Shown here one piece after another: positions 13,955 to 21,104 of a DNA stretch of 38,243 nucleotides. This stretch comes from a virus. The stretch is taken from IMG/VR virus record IMGVR_UViG_3300011126_000140, positions 1 through 38,243 of that record; one strand, 5' to 3'. Position 1 is the stretch's first letter. The number at the start of each line of letters is the position of its first letter. Below the pieces are notes generated by a model. That model was not told the origin of the DNA and searched no databases. It saw nothing but the letters and a program-made list of their open reading frames with translations. The position numbers were made by a program, and so were the translations under genes.

Positions 13955-13986
13955 TAATAAAAAGAGACTTTTTTAAAAAAGCCTCT
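13955..13986 (-). terminator. Intrinsic terminator of the 15924-to-14110 operon
   Basis: On the minus strand, the hairpin AGAGGCTTTT-TTAA-AAAAGTCTCT (13986-13963, one G-T pair) is followed by TTTTTATTATT. It separates the annealing-protein/HNH operon from the XRE promoter. The stretch 13987-14109 between this hairpin and the HNH stop contains no convincing gene. Confidence 0.75.
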
Positions 13987-14109
13987 AAATGACAAAATAC
14001 GAATTATACTAAAATATCTTTTTCATAAACCTCCAAAATAGATTATCAACAGTACTATTCTTTTCTCCGGTATCTGTACGGATTATATTTAAACTATCTA
14101 CGATAGCTT

Positions 14110-14490
14110 TTAAACTTTACTAGACCACAATTCATGGCTTTTGTAATCTTCTACACCTAGATCCTGGTAAATTGGCTCCAGGTGATCCCGTAATAATTGT
14201 TTCTTAGAAGTATTAATAATAACACTAGAATTACATTTACTACAGGTTATTTTTATATTGTATGGATGGTGAACAACTTCAGCACCCAATATTTTTACAT
14301 TACCCTTAATAATTATATGAGCCATTTGTGGCAACCTCTGAAGATTAAAAGGCTTATGGCAAACCTCACAGCACCCACCGGCATAATTTATCATTTGCCT
14401 TTTTTGTCTCTCTATATCTTCTTTTTCTTCATAAGAGAGTTTTTTATTTGTATAAGTTAAATCCTCCAGCTTCAAAACGTTCCCCTCCAT
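14110..14490 (-). CDS. HNH-endonuclease-like protein
   Basis: The protein is 126 residues. It has a zinc-binding frame CCEVC (40-44) and CSKC (83-86) around a beta-beta-alpha core with MAHII (H58) and HHPYN (H74/H75, then N78), the expected HNH pattern. It may nick DNA in recombination or packaging, as HNH proteins do in many phages. The first ATG (14490) overlaps the upstream gene by 47 bases. A TTG at 14475 has GGAGGGG about 7 bases upstream and may be the true start, giving 121 residues. It is the last gene before the terminator. Confidence 0.75.
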   Translation of the reverse strand: MEGNVLKLEDLTYTNKKLSYEEKEDIERQKRQMINYAGGCCEVCHKPFNLQRLPQMAHIIIKGNVKILGAEVVHHPYNIKITCSKCNSSVIINTSKKQLLRDHLEPIYQDLGVEDYKSHELWSSKV

Positions 14491-15013
14491 GCTTTCTTAA
14501 ATAATTAAAATATCCAACACTTAATAATGCAGAGTGATCACCTTCCAATTTACGCATTGACTCTTCTACTTCTTTTGGAATCTCTTCAGCCATTTTAATC
14601 TCTGATAACATGATATGTAATGATTTACATTGCTGCTTCATTGTCATATCTTCCCAGTGCCTTGGTTCTTTAACTATAAACCGATGATACTCTTCAGGAA
14701 GATTATTAATAAAAAAATCTACATCTTTTGATGTTTCACCACCAAAACTATAATATGCAGCTTTAGCATCACAACCCCAATATTTATAATACTTTTTTAA
14801 ACCATCAATAGTTCTTATCTGTCTACCATTCCACATAGAACTATAACAGCCTGAATTATACCAATGAGTTAAAAGAGCATGAAAAGCACCCCTTAAACGG
14901 CTTCTATCTCTTTCTACTTCTACAGTAACAGAAATAACCTTTTTCTCATTATCCATAATATAGTCTAATAGTTCCGGTGGAATATTTCCTTCTTTAATTT
15001 GATATTTTGGCAT
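14444..15013 (-). CDS. Hypothetical protein, 189 aa, recombination operon
   Basis: I do not recognise it with confidence. The N-terminal region carries RDRSRLRGAFHALLTHWYNSG, a basic-aromatic stretch that is reminiscent of NinB-like phage recombination proteins, though too little is shared to assign it. The remainder is mixed with several Trp and Tyr residues and no Cys cluster. It lies between the Rad52-like candidate and the HNH gene, so a role in single-strand handling or branched DNA is plausible but inferred. The ATG has GGAGC upstream. Confidence 0.55.
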   Translation of the reverse strand: MPKYQIKEGNIPPELLDYIMDNEKKVISVTVEVERDRSRLRGAFHALLTHWYNSGCYSSMWNGRQIRTIDGLKKYYKYWGCDAKAAYYSFGGETSKDVDFFINNLPEEYHRFIVKEPRHWEDMTMKQQCKSLHIMLSEIKMAEEIPKEVEESMRKLEGDHSALLSVGYFNYLRKHGGERFEAGGFNLYK

Positions 15014-15015
15014 TT

Positions 15016-15720
15016 TTAAAGCTCCGGTATAGTTCCATCAATAAAACTTTTCTTAACAAAAGTGGAAGTTTCAGCAATTAAAGATTTTTTCTTATCTTCA
15101 TCATAATCCTTTTCATCAAGAGCCTCTTTAAACTTTATATCTAATTCATCCTCAGACTTTTTATTAATATTTTCTTGTTTTTCAAGATCTATACCTGGAC
15201 CACTAAAGGGATCTTTAAAATCACCTATTTTATTATTTTCATAACTCTGTAACCCCTGAGCATCATCTGCAATACTCATATAAATATTAGATGAAAAACC
15301 TAATCTTGATAAACCTTTATTAAGTGCATCAGCAGTAAGACTTTTTTTAAATGAATTATTTAATTTACCATTAAAAGAGGTTATCTCTCTGGATGATTCT
15401 ATATATATAATACCTTCAGCACCATCATGAGGATAATACAACTCTGCGGTATAATCACAATTCAATAATAAGGTTGTATTTATATATTTCTTACCATCCT
15501 TTTCAGAAACAGAAACACTCTTACCAATTTGATACCTATCATATACAGGATTACGAACACCCCATTTAATACCCATAGGACCCCATTCATCTGTCGCCCT
15601 CATAATTTGATAAGTTGGATTTATTCCAGTTAATTCCTTACCATCTACATTAATAGGATAAGTATATTTTCCATCTGTTCCACTTACAGACTCCCAAAAC
15701 CCTAGATTATTCACTGACAT
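15016..15720 (-). CDS. Single-strand annealing protein candidate (Rad52-like)
   Basis: The protein is 234 residues. The segment NNSFKKSLTADALNKGLSRL then GFSSNIYM resembles the hallmark of phage Rad52-superfamily annealing proteins, where a residue pair before an alpha helix precedes a Gly-rich turn and 'xYxxxDD'. Here ADDAQG follows. The C-terminal 60 residues are charged and helical. An annealing protein would pair with the PD-(D/E)XK exonuclease encoded 3 kb downstream to give a lambda Red-like system. The assignment rests on a short motif and context, so it is tentative. It is the second gene of the leftward early operon. Confidence 0.5.
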   Translation of the reverse strand: MSVNNLGFWESVSGTDGKYTYPINVDGKELTGINPTYQIMRATDEWGPMGIKWGVRNPVYDRYQIGKSVSVSEKDGKKYINTTLLLNCDYTAELYYPHDGAEGIIYIESSREITSFNGKLNNSFKKSLTADALNKGLSRLGFSSNIYMSIADDAQGLQSYENNKIGDFKDPFSGPGIDLEKQENINKKSEDELDIKFKEALDEKDYDEDKKKSLIAETSTFVKKSFIDGTIPEL

Positions 15721-15924
15721 TTACACCCTCACTTTTTTATTATTCAACAATTCTACCGGATCATCAAAGTAATGATTATCAGGAATATGATTACCACAAC
15801 TACCACAATACTCATTTTCTGACCATTCCGGTGGGTCTACCCTTGTTGCTTCTCTTAAAATTATAGATTTTAAATTACTTTCACTGTGCCACTCTTGGCA
15901 ATGGCTACACCAATATACTCCCAT
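15721..15924 (-). CDS. Zinc-ribbon small protein, 67 aa (first leftward early gene)
   Basis: WCSHCQEW near the start and YCGSCGNH further on give two CxxC knuckles, a zinc ribbon. The start at 15924 is chosen because AAAAAGGTGG lies just upstream. The longer frame to 15963 would run back through the promoter -10. It is the first gene of the leftward transcript from the divergent promoter region. Such ribbon proteins often bind nucleic acid or RNA polymerase; the target here is unknown. Confidence 0.65.
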   Translation of the reverse strand: MGVYWCSHCQEWHSESNLKSIILREATRVDPPEWSENEYCGSCGNHIPDNHYFDDPVELLNNKKVRV

Positions 15925-15953
15925 TGTTTCCACCTTTTTGACTTGATAATATA

Positions 15954-15982
15954 AATATAACATACAATCTTTTTTGTGTCCA
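15954..15982 (-). promoter_or_regulatory. Leftward early promoter
   Basis: On the minus strand, TGGACA (15982-15977), a 17-base spacer and TATATT (15959-15954) lie 30 bases before the zinc-ribbon ATG. Each box matches 5 of 6 consensus bases. The -35 lies in the palindrome shared with the rightward promoter. Confidence 0.65.
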
Positions 15983-15994
15983 CAATGTTGACAC
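15976..15994. promoter_or_regulatory. Shared operator palindrome between divergent promoters
   Basis: GTGTC-c-ACA-a-TGT-t-GACAC is a 19-base inverted repeat with only one mismatched pair besides the centre. It overlaps the -35 boxes of both the leftward (15982-15977) and rightward (15988-15993) promoters. A protein bound here could shut off or choose between the two. The ribbon-helix-helix protein made from the rightward promoter is the likely binder (inference). Confidence 0.65.
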
Positions 15995-16015
15995 TGTTAT
16001 TTTTTAATGTATAAT
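15988..16015 (+). promoter_or_regulatory. Rightward consensus promoter
   Basis: TTGACA (15988-15993), a 16-base spacer and TATAAT (16010-16015) form a perfect-box promoter. It is the only convincing rightward promoter in the genome and expresses the RHH and MazG-like genes. Confidence 0.75.
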
Positions 16016-16033
16016 GAAAGATAAGAGGTTATT

Positions 16034-16183
16034 ATGGCTAAACAAAAAAAAGATGATGAAATAAAAGTTAGAGCTACAGAAGAACTAAAAAACAAAGCTC
16101 TTAATAAGGCTATGTCAAAAGGCTTAACACTTTCGGCATACGTAACAATGTTAATAACAGAAGATGTTAAAAAGGTGGATTAA
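16034..16183 (+). CDS. Ribbon-helix-helix (CopG/Arc-like) regulator, 49 aa
   Basis: DDEIKVRATEEL is the beta-strand entering helix A. LTLSAYVTMLITED is helix B with the turn motif before it, the standard ribbon-helix-helix plan in 49 residues. Such proteins dimerise and insert the strand into DNA at palindromes. The nearest palindrome is the operator 40 bases upstream, so autorepression plus control of the leftward early operon is likely. An AGAGG ribosome-binding site precedes the ATG. The next gene starts within 2 bases of its stop. It was too short to appear among the longer reading frames. Confidence 0.75.
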   Translation: MAKQKKDDEIKVRATEELKNKALNKAMSKGLTLSAYVTMLITEDVKKVD

Positions 16184-16184
16184 A

Positions 16185-16526
16185 GTGGATATTCCAAGAT
16201 TACAATTACAGGTAAATACAACAACTAAAAAACTAGGTTACACAATAACCAGAGAAACAACCATTGCAAAATTAAAAGATGAAATCAATGAGCTAGATTT
16301 TTCTAAACCAATAGATTCATGTGCATTACCTAAAATGCTTGTAGACGTTAAAAACGATGGTTTATTTTTTAAAGTCTATAAAGACCATGTAAAAGGTACT
16401 GAACTGGAAGAAATACCAGATATGTTCTTTGTCCTACTATCCTACTGTGAAGAGATAGGACTAGACTTTGAAACCCTGGCAATTGCTAAAAAGCGTTTCA
16501 ATGATTTACTTGCTGCTGAGAAATAG
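16185..16526 (+). CDS. MazG-like (all-alpha NTP pyrophosphatase) candidate
   Basis: The start is GTG 16185, with AAAGGTGG 6 bases upstream; an earlier ATG at 16164 lies inside the RHH gene. The 113-residue protein has LKDEINEL (ExxE) followed about 45 residues later by ELEEIPDMFFVLLSYCEEIG (ExxxD). This matches the EXXE...EXXD metal-binding helices of MazG-type pyrophosphatases, and the end (LDFETLAIAKKRFNDL) is also typical. It would hydrolyse nucleoside triphosphates or an alarmone. The match is short, so the assignment is moderate. Its last 29 bases overlap the end of the o-spanin gene on the other strand. Confidence 0.55.
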   Translation: MDIPRLQLQVNTTTKKLGYTITRETTIAKLKDEINELDFSKPIDSCALPKMLVDVKNDGLFFKVYKDHVKGTELEEIPDMFFVLLSYCEEIGLDFETLAIAKKRFNDLLAAEK

Positions 16527-16803
16527 CACTTTCAATTTTAGAGATTATATTTAATATAGTCTCTTTTTTTTCTTCATACTCTTCCTGAGTAATTTCACCA
16601 ACCATATATTTAACATTAAAAGACCATAAAAGCATCCTATAATAAACAAGAACTAATATAACCTTATCCTCTACAGGATCACCAGAAAGCACCGGTTTTA
16701 ATGGAACTGCTGGTAATCTTACAACATCAATAGGCTCAATAGTCCTACAACTCAGAATCATTAAAAATATAAGTAACATTACTATTAGTTTCTTTTTTTT
16801 CAT
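16498..16803 (-). CDS. o-spanin (Rz1-like outer-membrane lipoprotein)
   Basis: The protein is 101 residues. MKKKKLIVMLLIFLMILS then C19 is a lipoprotein signal with a lipobox. The next stretch contains several prolines (RLPAVPLKPVLSGDP), as expected of o-spanins, and then a helix. It pairs with the i-spanin across the periplasm and fuses the inner and outer membranes at the end of lysis. Its first 59 bases overlap the end of the i-spanin gene in another frame, a classical Rz/Rz1 arrangement. The 3' end overlaps the convergent MazG-like gene by 29 bases. Confidence 0.75.
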   Translation of the reverse strand: MKKKKLIVMLLIFLMILSCRTIEPIDVVRLPAVPLKPVLSGDPVEDKVILVLVYYRMLLWSFNVKYMVGEITQEEYEEKKETILNIISKIESAISQQQVNH

Positions 16804-17032
16804 CTTCTCCCTGGTCCTTTATATTATCTTTTATAATATCTTGTTTATGCTGCAGCTCATCATCCTGATTCGCATAATCTGCATTATTATTTATTTGATC
16901 TATATATCCTTTACATCTATCAAGTAATTTATCATTATCTTTCTTCAGATCCTTATTACTATCAATTAAAAAGATATTAACCAAAACACTAATTACCAAT
17001 AGTGCAATAATTATTATTACAAACTGAATCAT
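16745..17032 (-). CDS. i-spanin (Rz-like inner-membrane protein)
   Basis: The protein is 95 residues. An N-terminal membrane span (MIQFVIIIIALLVISVLVNIF) is followed by a charged periplasmic coil (DSNKDLKKDNDKLLDRCKGY, with one Cys) and a polar end. This matches the i-spanin plan, and the downstream lipoprotein gene overlaps it by 59 bases out of frame. Together they make the outer-membrane lysis step, which implies a diderm host. GGGGGT precedes the ATG. Confidence 0.75.
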   Translation of the reverse strand: MIQFVIIIIALLVISVLVNIFLIDSNKDLKKDNDKLLDRCKGYIDQINNNADYANQDDELQHKQDIIKDNIKDQGEDEKKETNSNVTYIFNDSEL

Positions 17033-17052
17033 ATTACCCCCATTAATTTAAT

Positions 17053-17079
17053 AAACCCTCTAACTAAAAGAGAGGGTTT
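17053..17079. terminator. Hairpin between membrane-protein gene and i-spanin
   Basis: AAACCCTCT (17053-17061) and AGAGGGTTT (17071-17079) form a perfect 9-bp stem with a 9-base loop. On the plus strand it is followed by TAAAC and on the minus strand by ATTAAATTAA, so neither side has a strong T-tract. It may stop rightward transcription entering from the MazG-like gene, attenuate the spanin genes, or stabilise the upstream message. Confidence 0.4.
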
Positions 17080-17102
17080 TAAACAAACAACAAAATAAAT
17101 AA

Positions 17103-17582
17103 TTAAGGTGCATCCCTTATTAAGTAATCATAAAAAACCTTTGTGCGCTCCATATCTATAGCATATAATATGTCATAACACGAATCCAACATTAACCCAT
17201 CTGTTATACTTACCTTTTTTAATGGACTGGCCTCTAAATCTTCTATAGTAAAAACTTTTGTATATGCAGCAATAGCATTATTTGTAATTTGCTTAACATT
17301 ATACTCTTTCAGTTCTCCTATATCTTCACTTACACCCTGAATATCTTCTTTCATCTCTCTTATTTCTGCTTTAACTACTTCAGTAATTACCGGTCTTAAA
17401 GCTTCAGCAAGAGCGACTTCTCCAGCTTCTAAAACACTTACCTCATCAGAAGCAAATCCCTTAGCAACCTCAACAGCCTGATCAACTCCAAGAATAAGAG
17501 ATAAAACCACTATTAGCGCTACTTTTCCATACTTGTTTAAAAAATTATCCATCTTTTCCCCTAGATTATTAATATATTTCAT
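17103..17582 (-). CDS. Single-span membrane protein of the lysis cassette
   Basis: There is one N-terminal hydrophobic span (KVALIVVLSLILGVDQ, about 20-35) and then a long charged helix (VVKAEIREMKEDIQGVSEDI) and a soluble end. The ATG at 17582 overlaps the holin stop (ATGA). A second ATG at 17552 has GGGGAAAAG directly upstream, giving 149 residues. It lies between the holin candidate and the spanins. It could be an antiholin, a second holin-like protein or a lysis timing factor; no family is recognised. Confidence 0.55.
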   Translation of the reverse strand: MKYINNLGEKMDNFLNKYGKVALIVVLSLILGVDQAVEVAKGFASDEVSVLEAGEVALAEALRPVITEVVKAEIREMKEDIQGVSEDIGELKEYNVKQITNNAIAAYTKVFTIEDLEASPLKKVSITDGLMLDSCYDILYAIDMERTKVFYDYLIRDAP

Positions 17583-17836
17583 CTTACACCATCCCCTCTA
17601 TTCTGCATAGCGTTAATACCATTTCTAACATTATGCTTTATAGCATTACCAAAAAGTAAATATAACCCAGTATTTGTCCAGTGTTCTATTATTTGAATAT
17701 CTATACCACTATCAGAAATAAATATTTTTACTACAGATAGCACAAAAGCCACACCCAGACATATATAACCAGAAATCTTCATTTTCCCAGTTGTTTTAAT
17801 TTTATCTTCTAAAATAGTAGTATTGCTTTCTTGCAT
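17579..17836 (-). CDS. Holin candidate with two membrane spans
   Basis: The protein is 85 residues from the ATG at 17836, preceded by AAAAGGGG; a frame from 17875 would be longer but lies inside the peptidase gene. A charged N-terminal stretch precedes span 1 (YICLGVAFVLSVVKIFI) and span 2 (TNTGLYLLFGNAI), and the tail is basic. Small size, two spans and a position directly after the endopeptidase and before spanins fit a holin, which releases or activates the lysin. No sequence family is identified. It overlaps the peptidase gene by 35 bases. Confidence 0.6.
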   Translation of the reverse strand: MQESNTTILEDKIKTTGKMKISGYICLGVAFVLSVVKIFISDSGIDIQIIEHWTNTGLYLLFGNAIKHNVRNGINAMQNRGDGVR

Positions 17837-18275
17837 CAATGCCCCTTTTCCAGCCTTTAACTGGCTTAGTACCAAAATCTAAACCCTCATGTAAATAATA
17901 GTCCTTACTATTAGTATAATACCTTTCCTGAAAAGTTCCACTTACCAGGGTATTATATGGATAAAAATTAATTCTTAATAACCACGGTATTGGATTACTA
18001 GTAAATTTAGCCTTTAAGGCCTCATACCCTTTTTCAAAATATGATAAATGACCATGCTTAGGACCGTTACCAGTATCACCCATAATAGCAATTAACTGCC
18101 CCTGTTTTACAGTGTCACCCGTTTTAACCATATTTTCCTTATTATGTCCCTGTAAAGATGCTGAACCATCAGGATAACCAATATATATACAATTACCGTA
18201 ATCATTAGAGTAAAAAGCTGTTATTACAATTCCATCATCAGGTGCATATACATCATATAAACTGCTTCTTTTCAT
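17802..18275 (-). CDS. M23-like peptidase (endolysin), apparently circularly permuted
   Basis: The protein is 157 residues and should cut peptide cross-links of the host wall. The zinc residues of M23/LytM enzymes are all visible but in the reverse order. The N-terminal part resembles the usual second half: VYAPDDGIVI, a Gly/Tyr-rich sheet, QGHNKENMVKTGDTVKQGQL (H44) and GPKHGHLSYF (H74, H76). The C-terminal part resembles the usual first half: LVSGTFQERYYTN then HEGLDFGTKPVKG with H129xxxD133. Joining the C-terminus to the N-terminus would recreate the normal order. No signal peptide is seen, so a holin is needed, and one is encoded next. A short basic tail (about 141-157) overlaps the holin start. 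Confidence 0.75.
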   Translation of the reverse strand: MKRSSLYDVYAPDDGIVITAFYSNDYGNCIYIGYPDGSASLQGHNKENMVKTGDTVKQGQLIAIMGDTGNGPKHGHLSYFEKGYEALKAKFTSNPIPWLLRINFYPYNTLVSGTFQERYYTNSKDYYLHEGLDFGTKPVKGWKRGIDARKQYYYFRR

Positions 18276-18276
18276 A

Positions 18277-20364
18277 TTATATCCTATTTTTTATTCCATC
18301 AAAAAACATTGCTGTTTTTGCTATTTGCCCCGAATCAGTAGAAGTATTAACCAACCTTATAATACCAGAACTTAACAACGAAACTGTAAAAGGTATCCCG
18401 CCCCCTATACCATCATTAGAATTTCTCAATGTAAACACCCCCGTTGACCCTATAATAAATACATCATATATTGACTGTCTTGACTGTGTTGCAAAATCAG
18501 ATCGCCTTAAAGAAACATATAAAGTTCCAACATATCCTGAGTTAGAAGTTTCATCTCCTAAACTCATGTCCAATATTCCACCATTAGGATTAACAGTTGC
18601 CCTTTCTTCCGCTTGTCTTAATTGTGGATCAAAACTATTACCACTATGTATAAGTTTTTCTCCGCTCCCTGTTTCGCTATAATTAATCAATGATGGATTA
18701 TAGTTTGCAGGAGTTACCGCATTACCATTATACAAATTACCTGTTGGTGCAAGTCCTACCTCATTATAAGCATAACCAGGATTATTTTTTGCTTCATCAA
18801 TATAATGTGTATTATTTGAAGTTACATTTCTTGAAGGAGTAAAACCAACACCCTCAATTCTTATATCATCTTGAAAATCATCATTACCATTATTTTTCCA
18901 AAAATTATTACCATCTATTATTAAACCGACTGGATCTATAGCATGCACAGCATGATCACCGCATCTCCAAAACGTATTACCCGATATTATACATTGACTT
19001 GTTGCTGCTGCTAAAAAAACACCTTTTCCAAGTATTAACGCTGGATTTCCATCAAACTCATTATTTATTATTCTTATTTGATTTTGACCTGCAGTGGCTA
19101 AATATATACCACCTAAATATCGACTACATATAAGTCCTGGATTACCGCTTATATCAATAGCCCCTGTCGTAGACCCAAAAAGTCCAATTGTAAACTCTCT
19201 TGTATGACCCCAAACATAAGTTCCAACAATAGTAGAATCTGTTAAATTATCAAATCTTATAGAGTTATTTTGTATCCAACAGTTTTCAATATGATTTAAA
19301 AAAGCTGTTGTAACTGCTCCTGTCTTTTCTAACCAAATACCACCAACGTTAACATCGGAATATTGCGAATCAATATGTCCAGACTTTACCCTACTATTCT
19401 TTATTGTAACTACCTGGGGATTGCTTAAATGTATCTCATACTTTTCCGTTAATCCTGTTACAGTTTTTTCAATAAAAACATTGTCAATTATAACATTATC
19501 AATCCTTTCAGACACACTATTTGATAATATCTCTATATCATTATCTGAATATAATTTTAAAGAATATTTTTTTCCAAGACCTTTTATGGTTATTCCCGAT
19601 TTTAAAAGCAAACTTGTATTAAGCTTATAAGTTCCACTCCCCTCAATACTTATACCAGAATCAACCATCTCTTGTAATTCATTGGTATTATTTGTTCCAC
19701 CTGATGAATCACAACCAAAAGTTCTAGGATCTGCTTTAGTTACAGAATTACTCCATTTCCATCTACCCGGGCCAACAACCGCAGTCGGCTTTATTCTTGA
19801 TCCATTATTATCATCGTCTGAATCAGAAGAATCCCAAAAATAAGGAGGCATTTGAACATCTCCAGGCAATGTATGCCCCGATAATTTTAATTCTTGACCA
19901 TCCACACCTCCTGTAAATAATCTTAAATCCGAAACGGTTAAGTTTGAATATGTTAATAATTCCCATTTATCAAGATTTTCATTAGGTTGATTTCCCTTAT
20001 TAGGTGCCAAGTCTACACCCGATATAGACTTCCATATCTTACCATCATGCAATACTAATGATATTCCGTTATAATACTCATCTTCTATATTCCATTCTGG
20101 TATACCAGACTGATACATATATTTCATATTAGTAGTTAACATAAAAAACAAACTATTCATATCTTCTGTATACGGAAGCCTACTAGTTCCTTGATCTGAA
20201 GTTATACCAAACAGCCCTAATGAATAATTAGGATCTGATTGAATATTATCAATATCTTTTGTTGTTGCTGGTAATCCGCTAGACTTCGAACCTATTATCC
20301 CAAATTCTCCAGTCCCCGCACCATCACCAAATATTTTCTGTAATGCTCTTGTTATTTTCGACAT
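18277..20364 (-). CDS. Tail spike/fibre with beta-helix domain
   Basis: The protein is 695 residues. The N-terminal 90 residues probably attach to the baseplate. Residues 90-135 (EWNIEDEYYNGISLVLHDGK then IWKSI) resemble a small carbohydrate-binding module. From about 215 to 545, repeated strands with Asn ladders (such as SGITIKG, NVIIDN, IENCWIQNN, IISGNTF and LIIDGNNF) form a right-handed parallel beta-helix of the pectate-lyase type. The C-terminal 100 residues are beta-rich and may trimerise or bind. This is the receptor-binding and possibly glycan-cleaving part of the tail. It is the last structural gene before lysis and follows the DUF2612 gene. Confidence 0.85.
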   Translation of the reverse strand: MSKITRALQKIFGDGAGTGEFGIIGSKSSGLPATTKDIDNIQSDPNYSLGLFGITSDQGTSRLPYTEDMNSLFFMLTTNMKYMYQSGIPEWNIEDEYYNGISLVLHDGKIWKSISGVDLAPNKGNQPNENLDKWELLTYSNLTVSDLRLFTGGVDGQELKLSGHTLPGDVQMPPYFWDSSDSDDDNNGSRIKPTAVVGPGRWKWSNSVTKADPRTFGCDSSGGTNNTNELQEMVDSGISIEGSGTYKLNTSLLLKSGITIKGLGKKYSLKLYSDNDIEILSNSVSERIDNVIIDNVFIEKTVTGLTEKYEIHLSNPQVVTIKNSRVKSGHIDSQYSDVNVGGIWLEKTGAVTTAFLNHIENCWIQNNSIRFDNLTDSTIVGTYVWGHTREFTIGLFGSTTGAIDISGNPGLICSRYLGGIYLATAGQNQIRIINNEFDGNPALILGKGVFLAAATSQCIISGNTFWRCGDHAVHAIDPVGLIIDGNNFWKNNGNDDFQDDIRIEGVGFTPSRNVTSNNTHYIDEAKNNPGYAYNEVGLAPTGNLYNGNAVTPANYNPSLINYSETGSGEKLIHSGNSFDPQLRQAEERATVNPNGGILDMSLGDETSNSGYVGTLYVSLRRSDFATQSRQSIYDVFIIGSTGVFTLRNSNDGIGGGIPFTVSLLSSGIIRLVNTSTDSGQIAKTAMFFDGIKNRI

Positions 20365-20375
20365 TTATCTTCCCC

Positions 20376-21104
20376 CTAATAAGTCAACCATCCACCAAAT
20401 GGATTACTAGAATAATCAACCATTCCCTGTAAAAAACTTGGTATGGCATTATTACTATAATCTATCATACCATAAATATTATTTATATCTGGTGTAAAAG
20501 TTAATAACAACCCTACAGCCATAGGTTTTGGCAGTGCATTTTCAGCCCGTGCTATTTCAACAATACGCCTTAACTGCTCATCAAAAATATATTCTACAGT
20601 CATATTTAAATTATCATTAAATATAACATTTGTACCATAAAACATAAATAATAAATCATCTATTTCCTTAGTGGAGTGATTTGAATTATTCTGTACTATT
20701 TTTAATTTTATTACTTCTCTTAACTCATCATCTGTTAATGTATAAGCTGGTTTTTGATCTGTTTCATAAGACAACAATATTGCATCTGGTATAGGATCTT
20801 GTTGATAATCAATAACACCGGCAACATCAACATAAGGCTGAGGCTCATTATAGTCAACAACACCCCAAAAGATACGGCTAAACTCAAAACGATTAACCAC
20901 CCTTCCAGCATTTACATATTTAGCCAATACATCTAACTGTACACCTACAGCAGTATCTATATTATAACCATTTTCTACAGCCTTTATTAAATCATATATC
21001 ATTGATCCGGCTACAATACTAGATATATGACCCCTAGCCTTATCTTTAGACCGATATTGAATTATTAAAAGGTTAACATAATAAGCAATAAGAATTTCAT
21101 TCAT
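20376..21104 (-). CDS. Baseplate/tail protein, DUF2612 family
   Basis: The protein is 242 residues. The motif-like start (YVNLLIIQYRSKDKARGHI) and VGVQLDVLAKYVN are typical of DUF2612, which links the baseplate wedge to tail fibres in Mu-like contractile phages. The end has tandem repeats of a 'YGxxDYSxNxxPxxxxG' kind (YGMIDYSNNAIPSFLQGMVD then YSSNPFGGWL), also seen in the middle (GVVDYNEPQP and GVIDYQQDPIPD). It overlaps gpJ-like by 4 bases and lies just upstream of the tail spike, as expected. Confidence 0.85.
   Translation of the reverse strand: MNEILIAYYVNLLIIQYRSKDKARGHISSIVAGSMIYDLIKAVENGYNIDTAVGVQLDVLAKYVNAGRVVNRFEFSRIFWGVVDYNEPQPYVDVAGVIDYQQDPIPDAILLSYETDQKPAYTLTDDELREVIKLKIVQNNSNHSTKEIDDLLFMFYGTNVIFNDNLNMTVEYIFDEQLRRIVEIARAENALPKPMAVGLLLTFTPDINNIYGMIDYSNNAIPSFLQGMVDYSSNPFGGWLTY

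Noticed and set aside
13995-14109. Short open stretch after the HNH stop, in the -1 frame (ends near a GGAGG and ATG)
   Set aside because: It has no start codon, no proper slippery site and no recognisable content; probably untranslated or a remnant.
16164-16184. ATG start for the MazG-like protein
   Set aside because: It is inside the RHH gene and lacks a ribosome-binding site; the GTG at 16185 has AAAGGTGG at ideal spacing.
18242-18682. Rightward frame of 146 codons over the end of the tail spike gene
   Set aside because: It is a shadow of the tail-spike frame with unnatural composition, and no promoter or ribosome-binding site is present.
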